Positions 41,842 to 50,192 of a stretch of DNA of 64,000 bases are shown here, piece by piece. Under the pieces are notes generated by a model that worked only from the letters and a program-made list of their open reading frames with translations, was not told the origin of the DNA and did no database searches. The stretch is taken from contig NZ_CP080412.1 in the NCBI RefSeq assembly GCF_019457635.1, positions 2,728,001-2,792,000 of the forward strand. The letters are read 5' to 3'. Numbering within the stretch: the stretch's first letter is position 1; each line of letters starts with the position of its first letter. Origin of the DNA: Shewanella mangrovisoli (GTDB taxonomy: Bacteria > Pseudomonadota > Gammaproteobacteria > Enterobacterales > Shewanellaceae). Position numbers and translations under genes: made by a program.

Positions 41842-42496
41842 ATTCGTTACTGCCTTCGGCCAACTTCTCGCTTTGGCGTAAGGTACACTTGGGTAAATCG
41901 GTTGCCCGCTTGCCCACCAAAAACGGATACGCCAACTCAAGTGCCGCCATACTGCCCTGCGTGGTCGCAGCCGACTCTTTAAGTTCTTTATAAGCCAGCA
42001 GAACTTCGTCTTTACTTGGGTTAGCCACCAAATGAATCACCGCAATTTGCGCCTCGGCGTTCTCTTTAGTCAGTTGCGCCGCCATATCGGCAACATGCAA
42101 CACATGGCCATCACTCATACGGTCGGCAATCACGGTTACCCCAGTGCAGCCAAACACATCGTTGAGATACTGCACCCGCAAATGCTCAGGCAACGCCGCC
42201 ACTAATGCCTGCTCAATATGGAACAAGCGATCAACCTGCGGATGCTGCCCCTCATATTGCCCAAGCCAACGGAACAGCTTTTGCGCATTTACCCGCGCGT
42301 TGTTATGCACATCATCAGTGCGCGCAAAGCTAATGCCCTCGGCGGCCAACACCTCAGTAAGCCCAAGGCGCTCAACTGCCTCCACAAAATCCATTGCCAA
42401 GTTAAAGCGGCTCATCTTGGGCAGCTCAAGCACCCGATGGATGGTCCTCATTAACAAACTCAAACGGCTATCGCGTTTATGTGAACTGGTTTTCAT
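41840..42496 (-). CDS. CII/YdaT-like phage regulator
   Basis: 218 residues from ATG 42496 with GGAGGGAAGGGAG upstream. 'NNARVNAQKLFRWLGQYEGQHPQVDRLFHIEQALVAALPEHLRVQYLNDVF' resembles the YdaT domain of Rac-type prophages ('HRWLKG...ILAILPRELRHRL'). It is the second gene of the pR operon after Cro, where lambda carries cII, so it may be the lysogeny activator. The C-terminal 70 residues are not assigned. Confidence 0.6.
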   Translation of the reverse strand: MKTSSHKRDSRLSLLMRTIHRVLELPKMSRFNLAMDFVEAVERLGLTEVLAAEGISFARTDDVHNNARVNAQKLFRWLGQYEGQHPQVDRLFHIEQALVAALPEHLRVQYLNDVFGCTGVTVIADRMSDGHVLHVADMAAQLTKENAEAQIAVIHLVANPSKDEVLLAYKELKESAATTQGSMAALELAYPFLVGKRATDLPKCTLRQSEKLAEGSNE

Positions 42497-42527
42497 GCTC
42501 CCTTCCCTCCTTAAGCCTAAAGTGAAC

Positions 42528-42731
42528 CTAAGCCGCACTCGACGGCTTTGGGTTATCTAACACAATAACGGGGTTAACCTTGAGTGCGCCTTGGGTTAGG
42601 CGCTCAATTTGATAAGCGCGGAGTTCGGGAACATCTGCCCCCCATTGACTAATTGCGGAAGGTTTGATCTTCAAAACCTGAGCTAGCTTGGTTTGGGAAC
42701 CATAAAATTTGACTGCATCATCTTTTGTCAT
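42528..42731 (-). CDS. Cro/YdaS-like repressor
   Basis: 67 residues from ATG 42731. Helix-turn-helix 'TKDDAVKFYGSQTKLAQVLKIKPSAISQWGADVPELRAYQIERLTQGAL' is the YdaS/Cro type. First gene transcribed from pR, divergent from cI; it shares the three operators and favours lytic growth by family role. Confidence 0.85.
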   Translation of the reverse strand: MTKDDAVKFYGSQTKLAQVLKIKPSAISQWGADVPELRAYQIERLTQGALKVNPVIVLDNPKPSSAA

Positions 42732-42753
42732 TAGTTGATCTCCACACAAATAG

Positions 42754-42816
42754 GTAAGTTTTCTTACACAATAAAAAGAAAGGAAACTTATGTCAACAAA
42801 AGATAAGATCACTTAC
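42754..42816. promoter_or_regulatory. OR-type operator region with pR
   Basis: Three related palindromes: GTAAG-TTTT-CTTAC (42754-42767), GAAAG-GAAA-CTTAT (42778-42791), ATAAG-ATCA-CTTAC (42803-42816). Their centres are 24 and 25 bp apart, close to lambda OR1-3. Leftward pR: -35 TTGACA (42796-42791), 17-bp spacer, -10 TATTGT (42773-42768). The middle operator overlaps the pR spacer. The third operator ends at the ATG 42817 of cI. The weak -10 for PRM (TAAGAT, 42804-42809) would give a leaderless cI message as in lambda. Confidence 0.85.
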
Positions 42817-43512
42817 ATGAAAACACTCGGTCAACGCATACGCGAAAAGCGTAAAGATTTAGGTATCACCCAAAAAGCACTTGGCGCTTTAGTTGGGGTG
42901 TCTGCTGTTGCAGTAACTCAGTGGGAAAAAGATGAGACAGCTCCAAAAGGCGCAAATTTATTTGCACTTGCGAAATCCTTGAAATGCGATCTGAGCTGGC
43001 TTCTAAATGGACAAGTCACACTGAAACCTGAAACGAATGCTGAATGGGCAGGTGGTTTTGACCTGTGGGACAACGATAGTCCGCTCGGTGATGATGAAAT
43101 TGAAATCCCGTTTTATGTTGACATCGAATTGTCAGCAGGTGAAGGCATTGCAGAAGGTGTTGAGTATAAAGGCCCCAAGCTCCGCTTTGCCAAAAGTAGC
43201 CTTAAGCGCCAAGGTGTTAACAGTGAGCATGCTGCATGCGTAAAAGTCAATGGCAACAGTATGGAGCCAGTATTACCTCACGGTTCTACGGTTGGTATTG
43301 ATACAACTGCCACCGAGATCACCGACGGTAAAATGTATGCAATTAATCACGATGGTATGATGCGCGTCAAAATGCTCTATAAACTCCCTGGTGGCGGCTT
43401 ACGCCTCCGCAGTTATAATATAGACGAATATCCAGATGAACGTCTCGATGCTGACCAAGTCAAACAAGTTAAAGTTATCGGTAAAGTGTTTTGGTATTCT
43501 GTACTGCTATAA
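42817..43512 (+). CDS. CI-type cleavable phage repressor
   Basis: 231 residues from ATG 42817. An N-terminal XRE HTH (about 4-58, 'TQKALGALVGVSAVAVTQWEKD') is followed by a linker and an S24 self-cleavage domain: cleavage site Ala107-Gly108 ('LSAGEG'), Ser148 ('GNSMEP'), Lys185 ('RVKML'). RecA would trigger cleavage on DNA damage. ATG 42790 (AAGGA upstream) is an alternative start giving 9 more residues, but the pR -35 and third operator would lie within the coding region. I prefer 42817. Confidence 0.93.
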   Translation: MKTLGQRIREKRKDLGITQKALGALVGVSAVAVTQWEKDETAPKGANLFALAKSLKCDLSWLLNGQVTLKPETNAEWAGGFDLWDNDSPLGDDEIEIPFYVDIELSAGEGIAEGVEYKGPKLRFAKSSLKRQGVNSEHAACVKVNGNSMEPVLPHGSTVGIDTTATEITDGKMYAINHDGMMRVKMLYKLPGGGLRLRSYNIDEYPDERLDADQVKQVKVIGKVFWYSVLL

Positions 43513-43723
43513 ATAAATTTAATTCCTATATTATCTATGAATAGAATTTTTATAGCCTTATTTGAAAAACGCCTATTTATCAGCTCATTTTAACTAATCA
43601 AATACCCTTATAATCAACTACGATGTAAGTATATATCATTCATATTTCCAATCTAAAAACTGCATAAAGATATATTAGTGATAACTCGATTATTCTGCAC
43701 TATTTATACATTTTATTATAGAA

Positions 43724-44389
43724 CTATTCTATGTAATCCTTCATTTTAAGCATCGTGTATTCGCTCAAACGTCCTTTATGGAATACCCTTTGCATTTTAT
43801 TTTTTCTTCTTGTTGCCCTTAAGTAGCCTTCCATTTCAATTGCAGACTTTCTAGTTAAGTATTGTGTTTGCAAATGATTATATGCATCTACTCGGTCTGT
43901 TATATTAACATGCTTAGTAATTGGCAAGTAAAGGTCATTATCAATTTCTACAAAAACCAACCCTGCTTTAGGTATCGTTTCGTTTGGGTTAAACTTTAAT
44001 GTTAGAGTAATTTTGCTATTCGCATTATCATAATAATTCACCCATTGGACATGTACGTCATCTAGTTGATTATCATCAATCAGCACACCGTCGATACCAC
44101 AACAACTATCAATTAATGGTTTAAGAATATTATCTAGGTCTGAAGAACTAGATGTTTCTAATCTTGTTTGTTCGTTTAACTGCCACGTCAAGTGAAACGA
44201 AACATCACCAGACAAAAAATAATTAAGATGACTAAATGCAGATCTTATAGTGTCCACTAATTCTTCTTTTCGTTTAGCATTTTTAGATTGGACTGACACG
44301 GGAGATATATCTATATCGAGATATATTTCTCCCTCATCTCTTAAATCCTCTAACCAGCCAAGCCCATAATCCAAAGTAAAAGTAGCCAT
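43724..44389 (-). CDS. RusA-like Holliday-junction nuclease family protein (immunity-region cargo)
   Basis: 221 residues from ATG 44389 (a GTG at 44395 is possible). RusA motif: Asp84-Leu-Asp86-Asn, Lys90 ('DLDNILKPLID') and 'IDDNQLDD' (about 104-111), the metal- and DNA-cutting residues of RusA. The C-terminal 80 residues are extra and basic ('ATRRKNKMQRVFHKGRLSEYTM'). RusA genes normally sit with replication; this one is near cI with other cargo genes, so a specialised DNA-targeting role is possible. Confidence 0.65.
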   Translation of the reverse strand: MATFTLDYGLGWLEDLRDEGEIYLDIDISPVSVQSKNAKRKEELVDTIRSAFSHLNYFLSGDVSFHLTWQLNEQTRLETSSSSDLDNILKPLIDSCCGIDGVLIDDNQLDDVHVQWVNYYDNANSKITLTLKFNPNETIPKAGLVFVEIDNDLYLPITKHVNITDRVDAYNHLQTQYLTRKSAIEMEGYLRATRRKNKMQRVFHKGRLSEYTMLKMKDYIE

Positions 44390-44522
44390 ATTCACATTGC
44401 CTTAAAACGACAAGCTCGCGGTACATATGCCGTAGAGCGTTTTATACGATATGGAAAAACGCGATTAAAAAATGAACGGCAAATGCCTATTTGAATAGTC
44501 ATAATAATATCTAATTCCTTCA

Positions 44523-45899
44523 TCAGCGTTTCATTTTGTTGCGAATAGCAAATGTGAGCAATGCAACCTGTACAACACAATATAGTCGCCCAAACCCAGC
44601 TAAAAAGTTATACATAATTAATAATAACCAGTCCCCTTCAATATATGAGAGCAGTGTCTCCTTTGTTGGCATAACAAAGAAAGGTAAAAAATCCCTTAAA
44701 CTAAAAAATATGGAACGAACTACACTCCAATTAACATGAAAACCGAAACCAGTATAAGCTACCCCAACTAAGGAAAGCACTCCCAGCACAAATGAAATAT
44801 ATATACAAAGAGAAATAATTGCTTGCGAAGGTTTTTCGCCATACCCACTAAGATATTTATAGGTTATAAGAAAAAAATATACCAAGTAATTTTTGTCATT
44901 TCTTGCATTTACAGTAGCCATTTCTTTTTCTAAAAAATGCCACTTTGACACAAGCGAATAATCTCTTTGGTCAAATGCAATTTTCTTAAGTTCTCTGTAA
45001 ATTTCTTCAGCTTTAGAGGTGGAATCATCCTCTATCTCTTTATATTTGTCAGGAAATTTGCAATTAGTAAATCTTAAATACTCTAGATTTAATGAGGATA
45101 GCTTTATTTTTCTAGCATCAATATTTTCAAGATATGCCTTACCACCATTAAACTTACAATATTTAAAATTTATGAAATCTCTAATTTCATTATCATGATA
45201 GTAAAGGTTTTTATCGAAAACTGAGTTAACTATACGAAATTCTGAATTATCATTATATTTAACATTATTTATTTCAACGTCTTGAGAAAATATCATTTCG
45301 TCGAAATAAATTGAACAGCTATAGATATTTTCCTTGCACCATTCTACCCGGTTAATCCTTAATCGGCAGTCAAATTTTGATGTATGAAATACCATAGTCC
45401 CAATTTTGCTATCACGAAGCTCAGAGCGTCTGTTAATTGTAGAAGATGTTACTAAAAGCTCTTCTATCTCCATATTATGAGCATGAAACCCATCCATCTC
45501 ACAATTATTAATTCTTAAAGATTTAATTTTTCCGTTAGAAAATGATCCTAAATTGTAACAACCGTTAAACTGAAATATCTTTTCTTGCTGACAGCATGAG
45601 TCAAATGTGTTAGGGTAACTTTCAGGAAAATAAATTTTATCAAAACGAATCATCTGTTCGTTTTGCTGTTTTTCTATCAAAACTTCAATCTGCTTATCAA
45701 ACTGACTTTTATCGAATTGACGTGATTTAGGGTTGTATTCAGCCTTTTCACCAATAAAAAATCCCTTCGCTGCAATGTAATACTTCGGGGTATGCAATAA
45801 ACAGAAGTGATGCCCATTTTTATCTTGATAAACTATGTCTGGTGAAATAGTCCTACAATCTGCTATGTTAGAACCACCCCAGTGGTAACATGTTGCCAC
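44523..45899 (-). CDS. Pentapeptide-repeat membrane protein
   Basis: 458 residues. The first 50 residues carry Cys/His pairs ('CYHWGG', 'FCLLHTP'). Residues about 85-285 are pentapeptide-like repeats ('FNGCYNLGSF', 'RINNCEMDGF', 'LRFTNCKF') forming a right-handed beta helix. A juxtamembrane helix ('YRELKKIAFDQRDYSLVSKWHFLEKEM') and 'YLSGYGEKPSQAI' follow, then three to four membrane spans. The family combines a sensing repeat with a membrane pore and turns up in phage-linked islands. Very AT-rich. Confidence 0.75.
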   Translation of the reverse strand: MATCYHWGGSNIADCRTISPDIVYQDKNGHHFCLLHTPKYYIAAKGFFIGEKAEYNPKSRQFDKSQFDKQIEVLIEKQQNEQMIRFDKIYFPESYPNTFDSCCQQEKIFQFNGCYNLGSFSNGKIKSLRINNCEMDGFHAHNMEIEELLVTSSTINRRSELRDSKIGTMVFHTSKFDCRLRINRVEWCKENIYSCSIYFDEMIFSQDVEINNVKYNDNSEFRIVNSVFDKNLYYHDNEIRDFINFKYCKFNGGKAYLENIDARKIKLSSLNLEYLRFTNCKFPDKYKEIEDDSTSKAEEIYRELKKIAFDQRDYSLVSKWHFLEKEMATVNARNDKNYLVYFFLITYKYLSGYGEKPSQAIISLCIYISFVLGVLSLVGVAYTGFGFHVNWSVVRSIFFSLRDFLPFFVMPTKETLLSYIEGDWLLLIMYNFLAGFGRLYCVVQVALLTFAIRNKMKR

Positions 45900-45961
45900 T
45901 TCTAATACTCCCTAACTAATAAAATTGCCAAACTGCGATTCATTTATGTACCTATCTGTTT

Positions 45962-46636
45962 TTACTTGTTAGCTGCTATTACAAAACTTCTTACCGATTT
46001 ATTTAGCTCTTGTGAAACAATGTGCATTAGCGAAATCACACTTTGAATGTATTCTTTGCTAATCACAATTTGTGAATATTTCACTTCTACACCAAAAGAT
46101 CCTTTAGCAATTTTATTTTTGAGATCTTTCCCACCATCATGAGCCCAAGCGTTACGAATTACTCTAACTTCTTCATCAAGTGTATTTACTGAAGATAAAA
46201 AGTCCTTGGTTGGTGCGGATGGTATACCTATTTTACTGAAACAATTAACCATATGCCTAAGCTTACTTATATTTTTTTTACTTTTCTTTTTCGGCAAGCT
46301 TTCTTGGCCAGAGACGTGAATATACATTTTCTCCATTTCAAACTCGAACGCCGCCCATAACGTTAAAAGCATTGCTTGCCGTTGATAGATTGGCATTATT
46401 TCAGTAAACATTTCACGTAAATCATATTCCTCTTCGGTAATACCCTCTATATGCTCGATTTGTTTAATACTGATTTCCTTATCATCAGCTGAAAATTGAA
46501 ACCATTGTTCAACTTCTGTTACTTCAATATGCTGTTCAATATCATCTATAAATTCAGAAATTTGTGATTCTTGTTTATTATTAAATGCTCTAATAATATA
46601 TAACTCTTCAGATATAAAGCTGGGTAATATTTTCAC
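45962..46636 (-). CDS. HEPN-like protein (candidate RNase effector)
   Basis: 224 residues, all-helical. It has 'LTLWAAFEFEMEKMYIH' and 'VIRNAWAHDGG': Arg161-Asn162-x3-His166 fits the RN-x3-H catalytic motif of HEPN ribonucleases, which are often toxins or anti-phage effectors. Upstream of the pentapeptide membrane gene on the same strand, 62 bases apart, so probably in one operon. The HEPN assignment rests on the motif and helical content; the fold is unverified. Confidence 0.65.
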   Translation of the reverse strand: MKILPSFISEELYIIRAFNNKQESQISEFIDDIEQHIEVTEVEQWFQFSADDKEISIKQIEHIEGITEEEYDLREMFTEIMPIYQRQAMLLTLWAAFEFEMEKMYIHVSGQESLPKKKSKKNISKLRHMVNCFSKIGIPSAPTKDFLSSVNTLDEEVRVIRNAWAHDGGKDLKNKIAKGSFGVEVKYSQIVISKEYIQSVISLMHIVSQELNKSVRSFVIAANK

Positions 46637-46778
46637 AATTACTCCGTTATTTTATTGTGGCTAAATTTCACTATTTGGCTGATACAGTGACGCTTAGACT
46701 GAACACAGTTGGACAATTTTTGAATGCGATGATATCAGCCATTCTATTATATCCCATTCTACACATCTATTAATGAAA

Positions 46779-47381
46779 CTATTGATTATTTAAAAAACCA
46801 CTTTGGCTAAAACTTGCGCTATACTCACTACCGTCAAATGGACACATGAATGTAACCTTTAATCTATTTTTAAAATCTTTAAATGAATTAGCGTAATGAG
46901 CAGTACCCGATAATTTAGACATCAAAGTAATATCTAAACCAAGTAAACGACTGTATTCAGCATAGTTATAATAGTTACTTTGTGAGCAGGGTGATGTGCT
47001 CTTAAATCTAATTTCGACAAAAGTAACAAAACCTGCCAATGATTCAAATAAAACCTCATTATATATATCAGATACAGTAAAGCTCCCTGCGCGGTTAACC
47101 TGTGCACCATAGAGTGATGAAACGTAACTAACAGGCTCGCTAATATGCTTGTAAGACTCTAATAAATTCCTATGGGAACTACCACTTGAATTAGCTACAG
47201 GGTTCTTTTCATCGATATTAACCATAGTCTGTTTCACACCTTCTGGACACTCCTTATCTTGAAGGACTAGCTTACCGTCTATATGACATTTATAGATCGT
47301 GGCATACGCACTTTGCACCGATGTCAATATCACCATCAAACAAAAAATAGCAGAGCTGCAAACTCCATTTAAAATCATCAT
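46779..47381 (-). CDS. DUF4124-like secreted protein
   Basis: 200 residues. Signal 'SAIFCLMVILTSVQSAYA', then 'TIYKCHIDGKLVLQDKECPEGVKQTMVNI', the DUF4124 start. Cys-containing periplasmic C-terminal domain. AAGGAGGG precedes the ATG. First gene leftward of the OL operators, so its promoter may be under repressor control. Another DUF4124-type gene is at 36615; the two are not clearly close relatives beyond the N-terminal domain. Confidence 0.75.
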   Translation of the reverse strand: MMILNGVCSSAIFCLMVILTSVQSAYATIYKCHIDGKLVLQDKECPEGVKQTMVNIDEKNPVANSSGSSHRNLLESYKHISEPVSYVSSLYGAQVNRAGSFTVSDIYNEVLFESLAGFVTFVEIRFKSTSPCSQSNYYNYAEYSRLLGLDITLMSKLSGTAHYANSFKDFKNRLKVTFMCPFDGSEYSASFSQSGFLNNQ

Positions 47382-47457
47382 AAAACCCTCCTTAGTTCAA
47401 TCGCTTACTCTACATTACCACTCGCCCAAAAAATCACCAAAACAAAAACACCAAAAA

Positions 47458-47503
47458 ATAAGTTATCTTATCGTTTGACGTTTGCAGTAAGTTATCTTAT
47501 CTT
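47458..47503 (+). promoter_or_regulatory. pL with two OL-type operators
   Basis: Operators ATAAG-TTAT-CTTAT (47458-47471) and GTAAG-TTAT-CTTAT (47487-47500). Rightward promoter: -35 TTGACG (47475-47480), 17-bp spacer, -10 TATCTT (47498-47503). The second operator covers spacer and -10. The half-sites are those of the OR region. Confidence 0.85.
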
Positions 47504-47535
47504 TCACTTTGTACCCCATAACCGAGGACAGGGAA

Positions 47536-47886
47536 ATGATTCTAGCGAAAGTTCAAACCTCAGCAAAACAGCGTGACGAGTTTCGTTTACTGGTAGCGAT
47601 TCGTTTTGCTTGCTTGATGGCCGTGACCAAAGGCCACCAAAACCCAATGGATTGCCCACGGGTACAACAGCGCTGTAACGATTTAGTGAAGCACCTTGCT
47701 TACAACCATCCTAGCCCAGCCTTCCATAAACAGTTTTTTGGCCATGCTGGCGAACTCGGCAACAGCTTTAGCCTGCGCTTTACCGAACCCAAGCAGGGTT
47801 TACACGGCAGCATCACCGTTTGGCGCAACGACCAAGCCCCAAACAATGTGCATCAGCTTATGCCTGCCCCACAGGCAGCGCATTAG
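47536..47886 (+). CDS. First gene of the pL operon, unknown
   Basis: 116 residues from ATG 47536 (AGGGAAATG context), 33 bp after the pL -10. 'ILAKVQTSAKQRDEFRLLVAIRFACLMAVTKGHQNPMDCPRVQQRCNDLVKHL' is a helical basic protein. In lambda the first pL gene is the antiterminator N, but this one is not visibly Arg-rich, so the role is open. Confidence 0.7.
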   Translation: MILAKVQTSAKQRDEFRLLVAIRFACLMAVTKGHQNPMDCPRVQQRCNDLVKHLAYNHPSPAFHKQFFGHAGELGNSFSLRFTEPKQGLHGSITVWRNDQAPNNVHQLMPAPQAAH

Positions 47887-47927
47887 CAACTATCGGCATC
47901 TGTAGCGGCAACCGAGGGAGAGAAACC

Positions 47928-48275
47928 ATGTTCTTTGTATACGGCGTATCCATGACTCTAGCGAGAAAAGAAGCGGCGAAAAAGTGCAGCCTACACGAAG
48001 GCACCTACCCTAACCGCCGCGAACTTAGCCCAACTGAGTACCAAGCCAAGCTAACTGAAATGGCCGAAGCGAAGTACGAAAAAATGCGCCCGCAAAAGCT
48101 GTCGCATTCGCTCTCTACCCCTGCATTGTGCAGCCAGTTTATCGCGCTGGCACAACGCCAAGACCAATGCCGCGACCTGCATATTCGCTATCGCAAGCCC
48201 ACTGGCAAAGTGAACCCCAAAACCAAGAAAGAAATCATCGCTTGGGAAATCTACAACGGCGAAATCGCCGCTTAA
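47928..48275 (+). CDS. Early pL-operon protein, unknown
   Basis: 115 residues from ATG 47928 (GAGAG upstream). Lys/Arg-rich with 'YRKPTGKVNPKTKKEIIAWEIYNGEI' at the end. No known family; likely a small early regulatory protein. Confidence 0.65.
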   Translation: MFFVYGVSMTLARKEAAKKCSLHEGTYPNRRELSPTEYQAKLTEMAEAKYEKMRPQKLSHSLSTPALCSQFIALAQRQDQCRDLHIRYRKPTGKVNPKTKKEIIAWEIYNGEIAA

Positions 48276-48311
48276 CAACGGATAGCGAACAAACAAGAGA
48301 AGGAAAGCAGC

Positions 48312-48587
48312 ATGAACTACTTACTCCCAGGCTTTGAATCCAAACGGCGCATTGAGTTATTGCTTTCGCTTACGCGCATTAGTTCGCCCGACGTCATTGC
48401 CGCATTAACGCTGCATTACACCAGTGCCCTACCCGCCGAACGCGCAGCTGCGCGCCACGGTATTGAAGTGTCGAACTTTGTGCGCGGGCAAAAGAAGTTA
48501 GAACAAATCGCCGCCAAGGTTGAGGCCATTAAAGCCATCGACTGGGCCAAGCTGCAAACAACTCCGCAAACAGAACAGGTGGCCTAG
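48312..48587 (+). CDS. PapB-like small DNA-binding protein
   Basis: 91 residues with AAGGA upstream. 'ISSPDVIAALTLHYTSALPAERAAARHGIEVSNFVRGQKKLEQIAAKVEAI' resembles the PapB/FocB regulator family (HTH 'AERAAARHGIEVSNFVRGQKKL'). One base after its stop the next gene begins. Confidence 0.65.
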   Translation: MNYLLPGFESKRRIELLLSLTRISSPDVIAALTLHYTSALPAERAAARHGIEVSNFVRGQKKLEQIAAKVEAIKAIDWAKLQTTPQTEQVA

Positions 48588-48860
48588 ATGAAGCAAGTCG
48601 CGGCGTTTCGACACCTGTTAAACCATTACCGTAGCCATAAAGCGAACTTGCGATTAAAGGCCGCGAGTGGCGACAAGGTACAAATTGCGTTGGCACTGGG
48701 CGCGCTCGATTGCCTGTACTGGCAAGCATTAGGCAACGACCTAATCAACCTCGCCAAAGGCATTAACCGCACCATTGTGCATTCGTATCGATATCACTCA
48801 ATGCGGTTGCCATGCCATCCGCACCATAGTCACTCAAGCAATAACAAGGAGGTCGCATGA
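48588..48860 (+). CDS. Early pL-operon protein, unknown
   Basis: 90 residues, helical at the start ('FRHLLNHYRSHKANLRLKAASGDKVQIALALGALDCLYWQALG'), then His-rich. Its start directly follows the stop of the PapB-like gene; its stop overlaps the next start by 4 bases. Confidence 0.6.
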   Translation: MKQVAAFRHLLNHYRSHKANLRLKAASGDKVQIALALGALDCLYWQALGNDLINLAKGINRTIVHSYRYHSMRLPCHPHHSHSSNNKEVA

Positions 48861-49096
48861 ACACGTTCAGCACTAAAGAGGGTGTCGTGACTTTATCTAA
48901 GCCCTACTCCACGTTGATGTGCGAGCAACAACAAATCGAAGTTAAGTACACCCCTAACCATTGTCAGGGTTGGGGAATTAGTAAGGTGTTTAACGCCATT
49001 GAGTGCAGCAACTTTAGCCAAGCGGACGCTGAGATATTTGCGCTTAATGCAGAGTCGAAGCTCAAGTTAACTGAAGCAGCAAAGGATGGTAACTGA
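48857..49096 (+). CDS. Early pL-operon protein, unknown
   Basis: 79 residues with AAGGAGG upstream. Mixed alpha/beta, no signal. Shares a base with the methyltransferase gene start (TGATGG). No family recognised. Confidence 0.6.
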   Translation: MNTFSTKEGVVTLSKPYSTLMCEQQQIEVKYTPNHCQGWGISKVFNAIECSNFSQADAEIFALNAESKLKLTEAAKDGN

Positions 49097-49623
49097 TGGA
49101 TAAGACAATTTTAGATCCATGCTCTGGAAGTCGAATGATGTGGCATAACAAAACCAATCCAGCGGTAATCTTTGGAGACATTCGTAGCGAGACGATTACC
49201 GTTACTGACCGTAGTCATGGCAAACATGATGGCTCACGAACAGTCAATATTGAACCCGATACTTTAATGGATTTTCGTGCGCTGCCATTTCCTGATTGTA
49301 CATTCAAATTGGTTTCGTTCGACCCGCCTCATTTAGTCCGCGCGGGCCCTAAAAGCTGGCTTGCAGCTAAGTACGGAAAGCTAAGTGATAACTGGCGCGA
49401 CGATCTAACGAAAGGCTTTAGCGAGTGCTTACGAGTTCTTGAACCTCACGGCGTTTTAATCTTTAAGTGGAATGAAACTCAGATAAAAGTTCGTGAAGTT
49501 TTAGAACTTGCACCAATTAAACCACTATTTGGCCATATCAGTGGCCGCAAGGGTTTAACACATTGGCTCGTTTTTATGAAGCCAGTTTCAAATACCAGCG
49601 AACAAAAGGCGGATGCAGCATGA
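49096..49623 (+). CDS. SAM-dependent methyltransferase
   Basis: 175 residues. Motif I-like 'ILDPCSGSRMMW' (about 5-16) and a catalytic-type 'SFDPPH' (74-79), as in small phage and MTase-fold proteins that modify DNA, RNA or protein. 'GVLIFKWNETQIKVREVLEL' follows near 140. No target-recognition domain, so the substrate is not clear; DNA base methylation for protection is possible. No matching restriction gene lies nearby. Confidence 0.75.
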   Translation: MDKTILDPCSGSRMMWHNKTNPAVIFGDIRSETITVTDRSHGKHDGSRTVNIEPDTLMDFRALPFPDCTFKLVSFDPPHLVRAGPKSWLAAKYGKLSDNWRDDLTKGFSECLRVLEPHGVLIFKWNETQIKVREVLELAPIKPLFGHISGRKGLTHWLVFMKPVSNTSEQKADAA

Positions 49624-50183
49624 CTAAACGCAGAGTGTTATTAGACGGCAACGGCTCAAGCCAAATCAACGTAGAAGGCCTTGGGGTTTACGTTCCTGCC
49701 AGCGAGCTCGCACGATTTAAGCAAAAGCTTGGCATCGAGGTTCAGCAATTGAAAGACCAAATTAAAGCCATGGAATTGGATCGCTCAACCCATATCGATG
49801 ATATAGGCATCGACAGATTCACCAATGCGATGCGCTCAAAAATGGCCTACGCCAGAGCTAAAGGCCGCAGTGGTTGGGATGATCCAGCGCAGTGTTCAGG
49901 AGAGCAATTAGCCGCGGCATTAGTTGAACACTTAAGCAAAGGCAACGAAGGCACATTCGAGGACGTTGCCAACTTCGCCATGATGCTGCACCAGCGTAAG
50001 GAGTCGCCAAGTTTATTGGTTGATGCTATCGCAAATTTAAACGCTACAGCAGGCAATGAACTTGAAGGCTTACGTGACGCCATACAAGCGTGTGAAAACC
50101 AAGGGTATAGAGTGATGTTCGGTAACTGGCAAGTTACTGGCGCCATTCTTTCTGATGGTGAAGTTGTATTAGTTCAACAATAG
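49620..50183 (+). CDS. Phage protein with dATP/dGTP diphosphohydrolase-like domain
   Basis: 187 residues from ATG 49620 (ATGA overlap with the methyltransferase). An N-terminal coiled-coil part is followed by 'FTNAMRSKMAYARAKGRSGWDDPAQCSGEQLAAALVEHLSKGNEGTFEDVANFAMMLHQR' (about 64-125), the pattern of DUF550/dATP-dGTP diphosphohydrolase-like domains (MazZ-type) found in phages. These hydrolyse purine dNTPs, which can feed modified-base DNA synthesis. The next-door methyltransferase may be linked. Confidence 0.65.
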   Translation: MTKRRVLLDGNGSSQINVEGLGVYVPASELARFKQKLGIEVQQLKDQIKAMELDRSTHIDDIGIDRFTNAMRSKMAYARAKGRSGWDDPAQCSGEQLAAALVEHLSKGNEGTFEDVANFAMMLHQRKESPSLLVDAIANLNATAGNELEGLRDAIQACENQGYRVMFGNWQVTGAILSDGEVVLVQQ

Positions 50184-50192
50184 GGGGGAATT

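Noticed and set aside
43513..43723. Small gene after cI
   Set aside because: Only short AT-rich frames with stops; at most a weak hairpin (aattcctat / atagaatt) as terminator.
44392..44523. 43-codon minus-strand frame (MKELDIIM...) between the pentapeptide and RusA-like genes
   Set aside because: Odd composition, no clear ribosome site; its stop overlaps the RusA-like start only by chance of ATG/TGA.
46637..46778. Gene or RNA between HEPN-like and DUF4124-like genes
   Set aside because: No frame or stable hairpin seen; probably the promoter of the HEPN-like gene.
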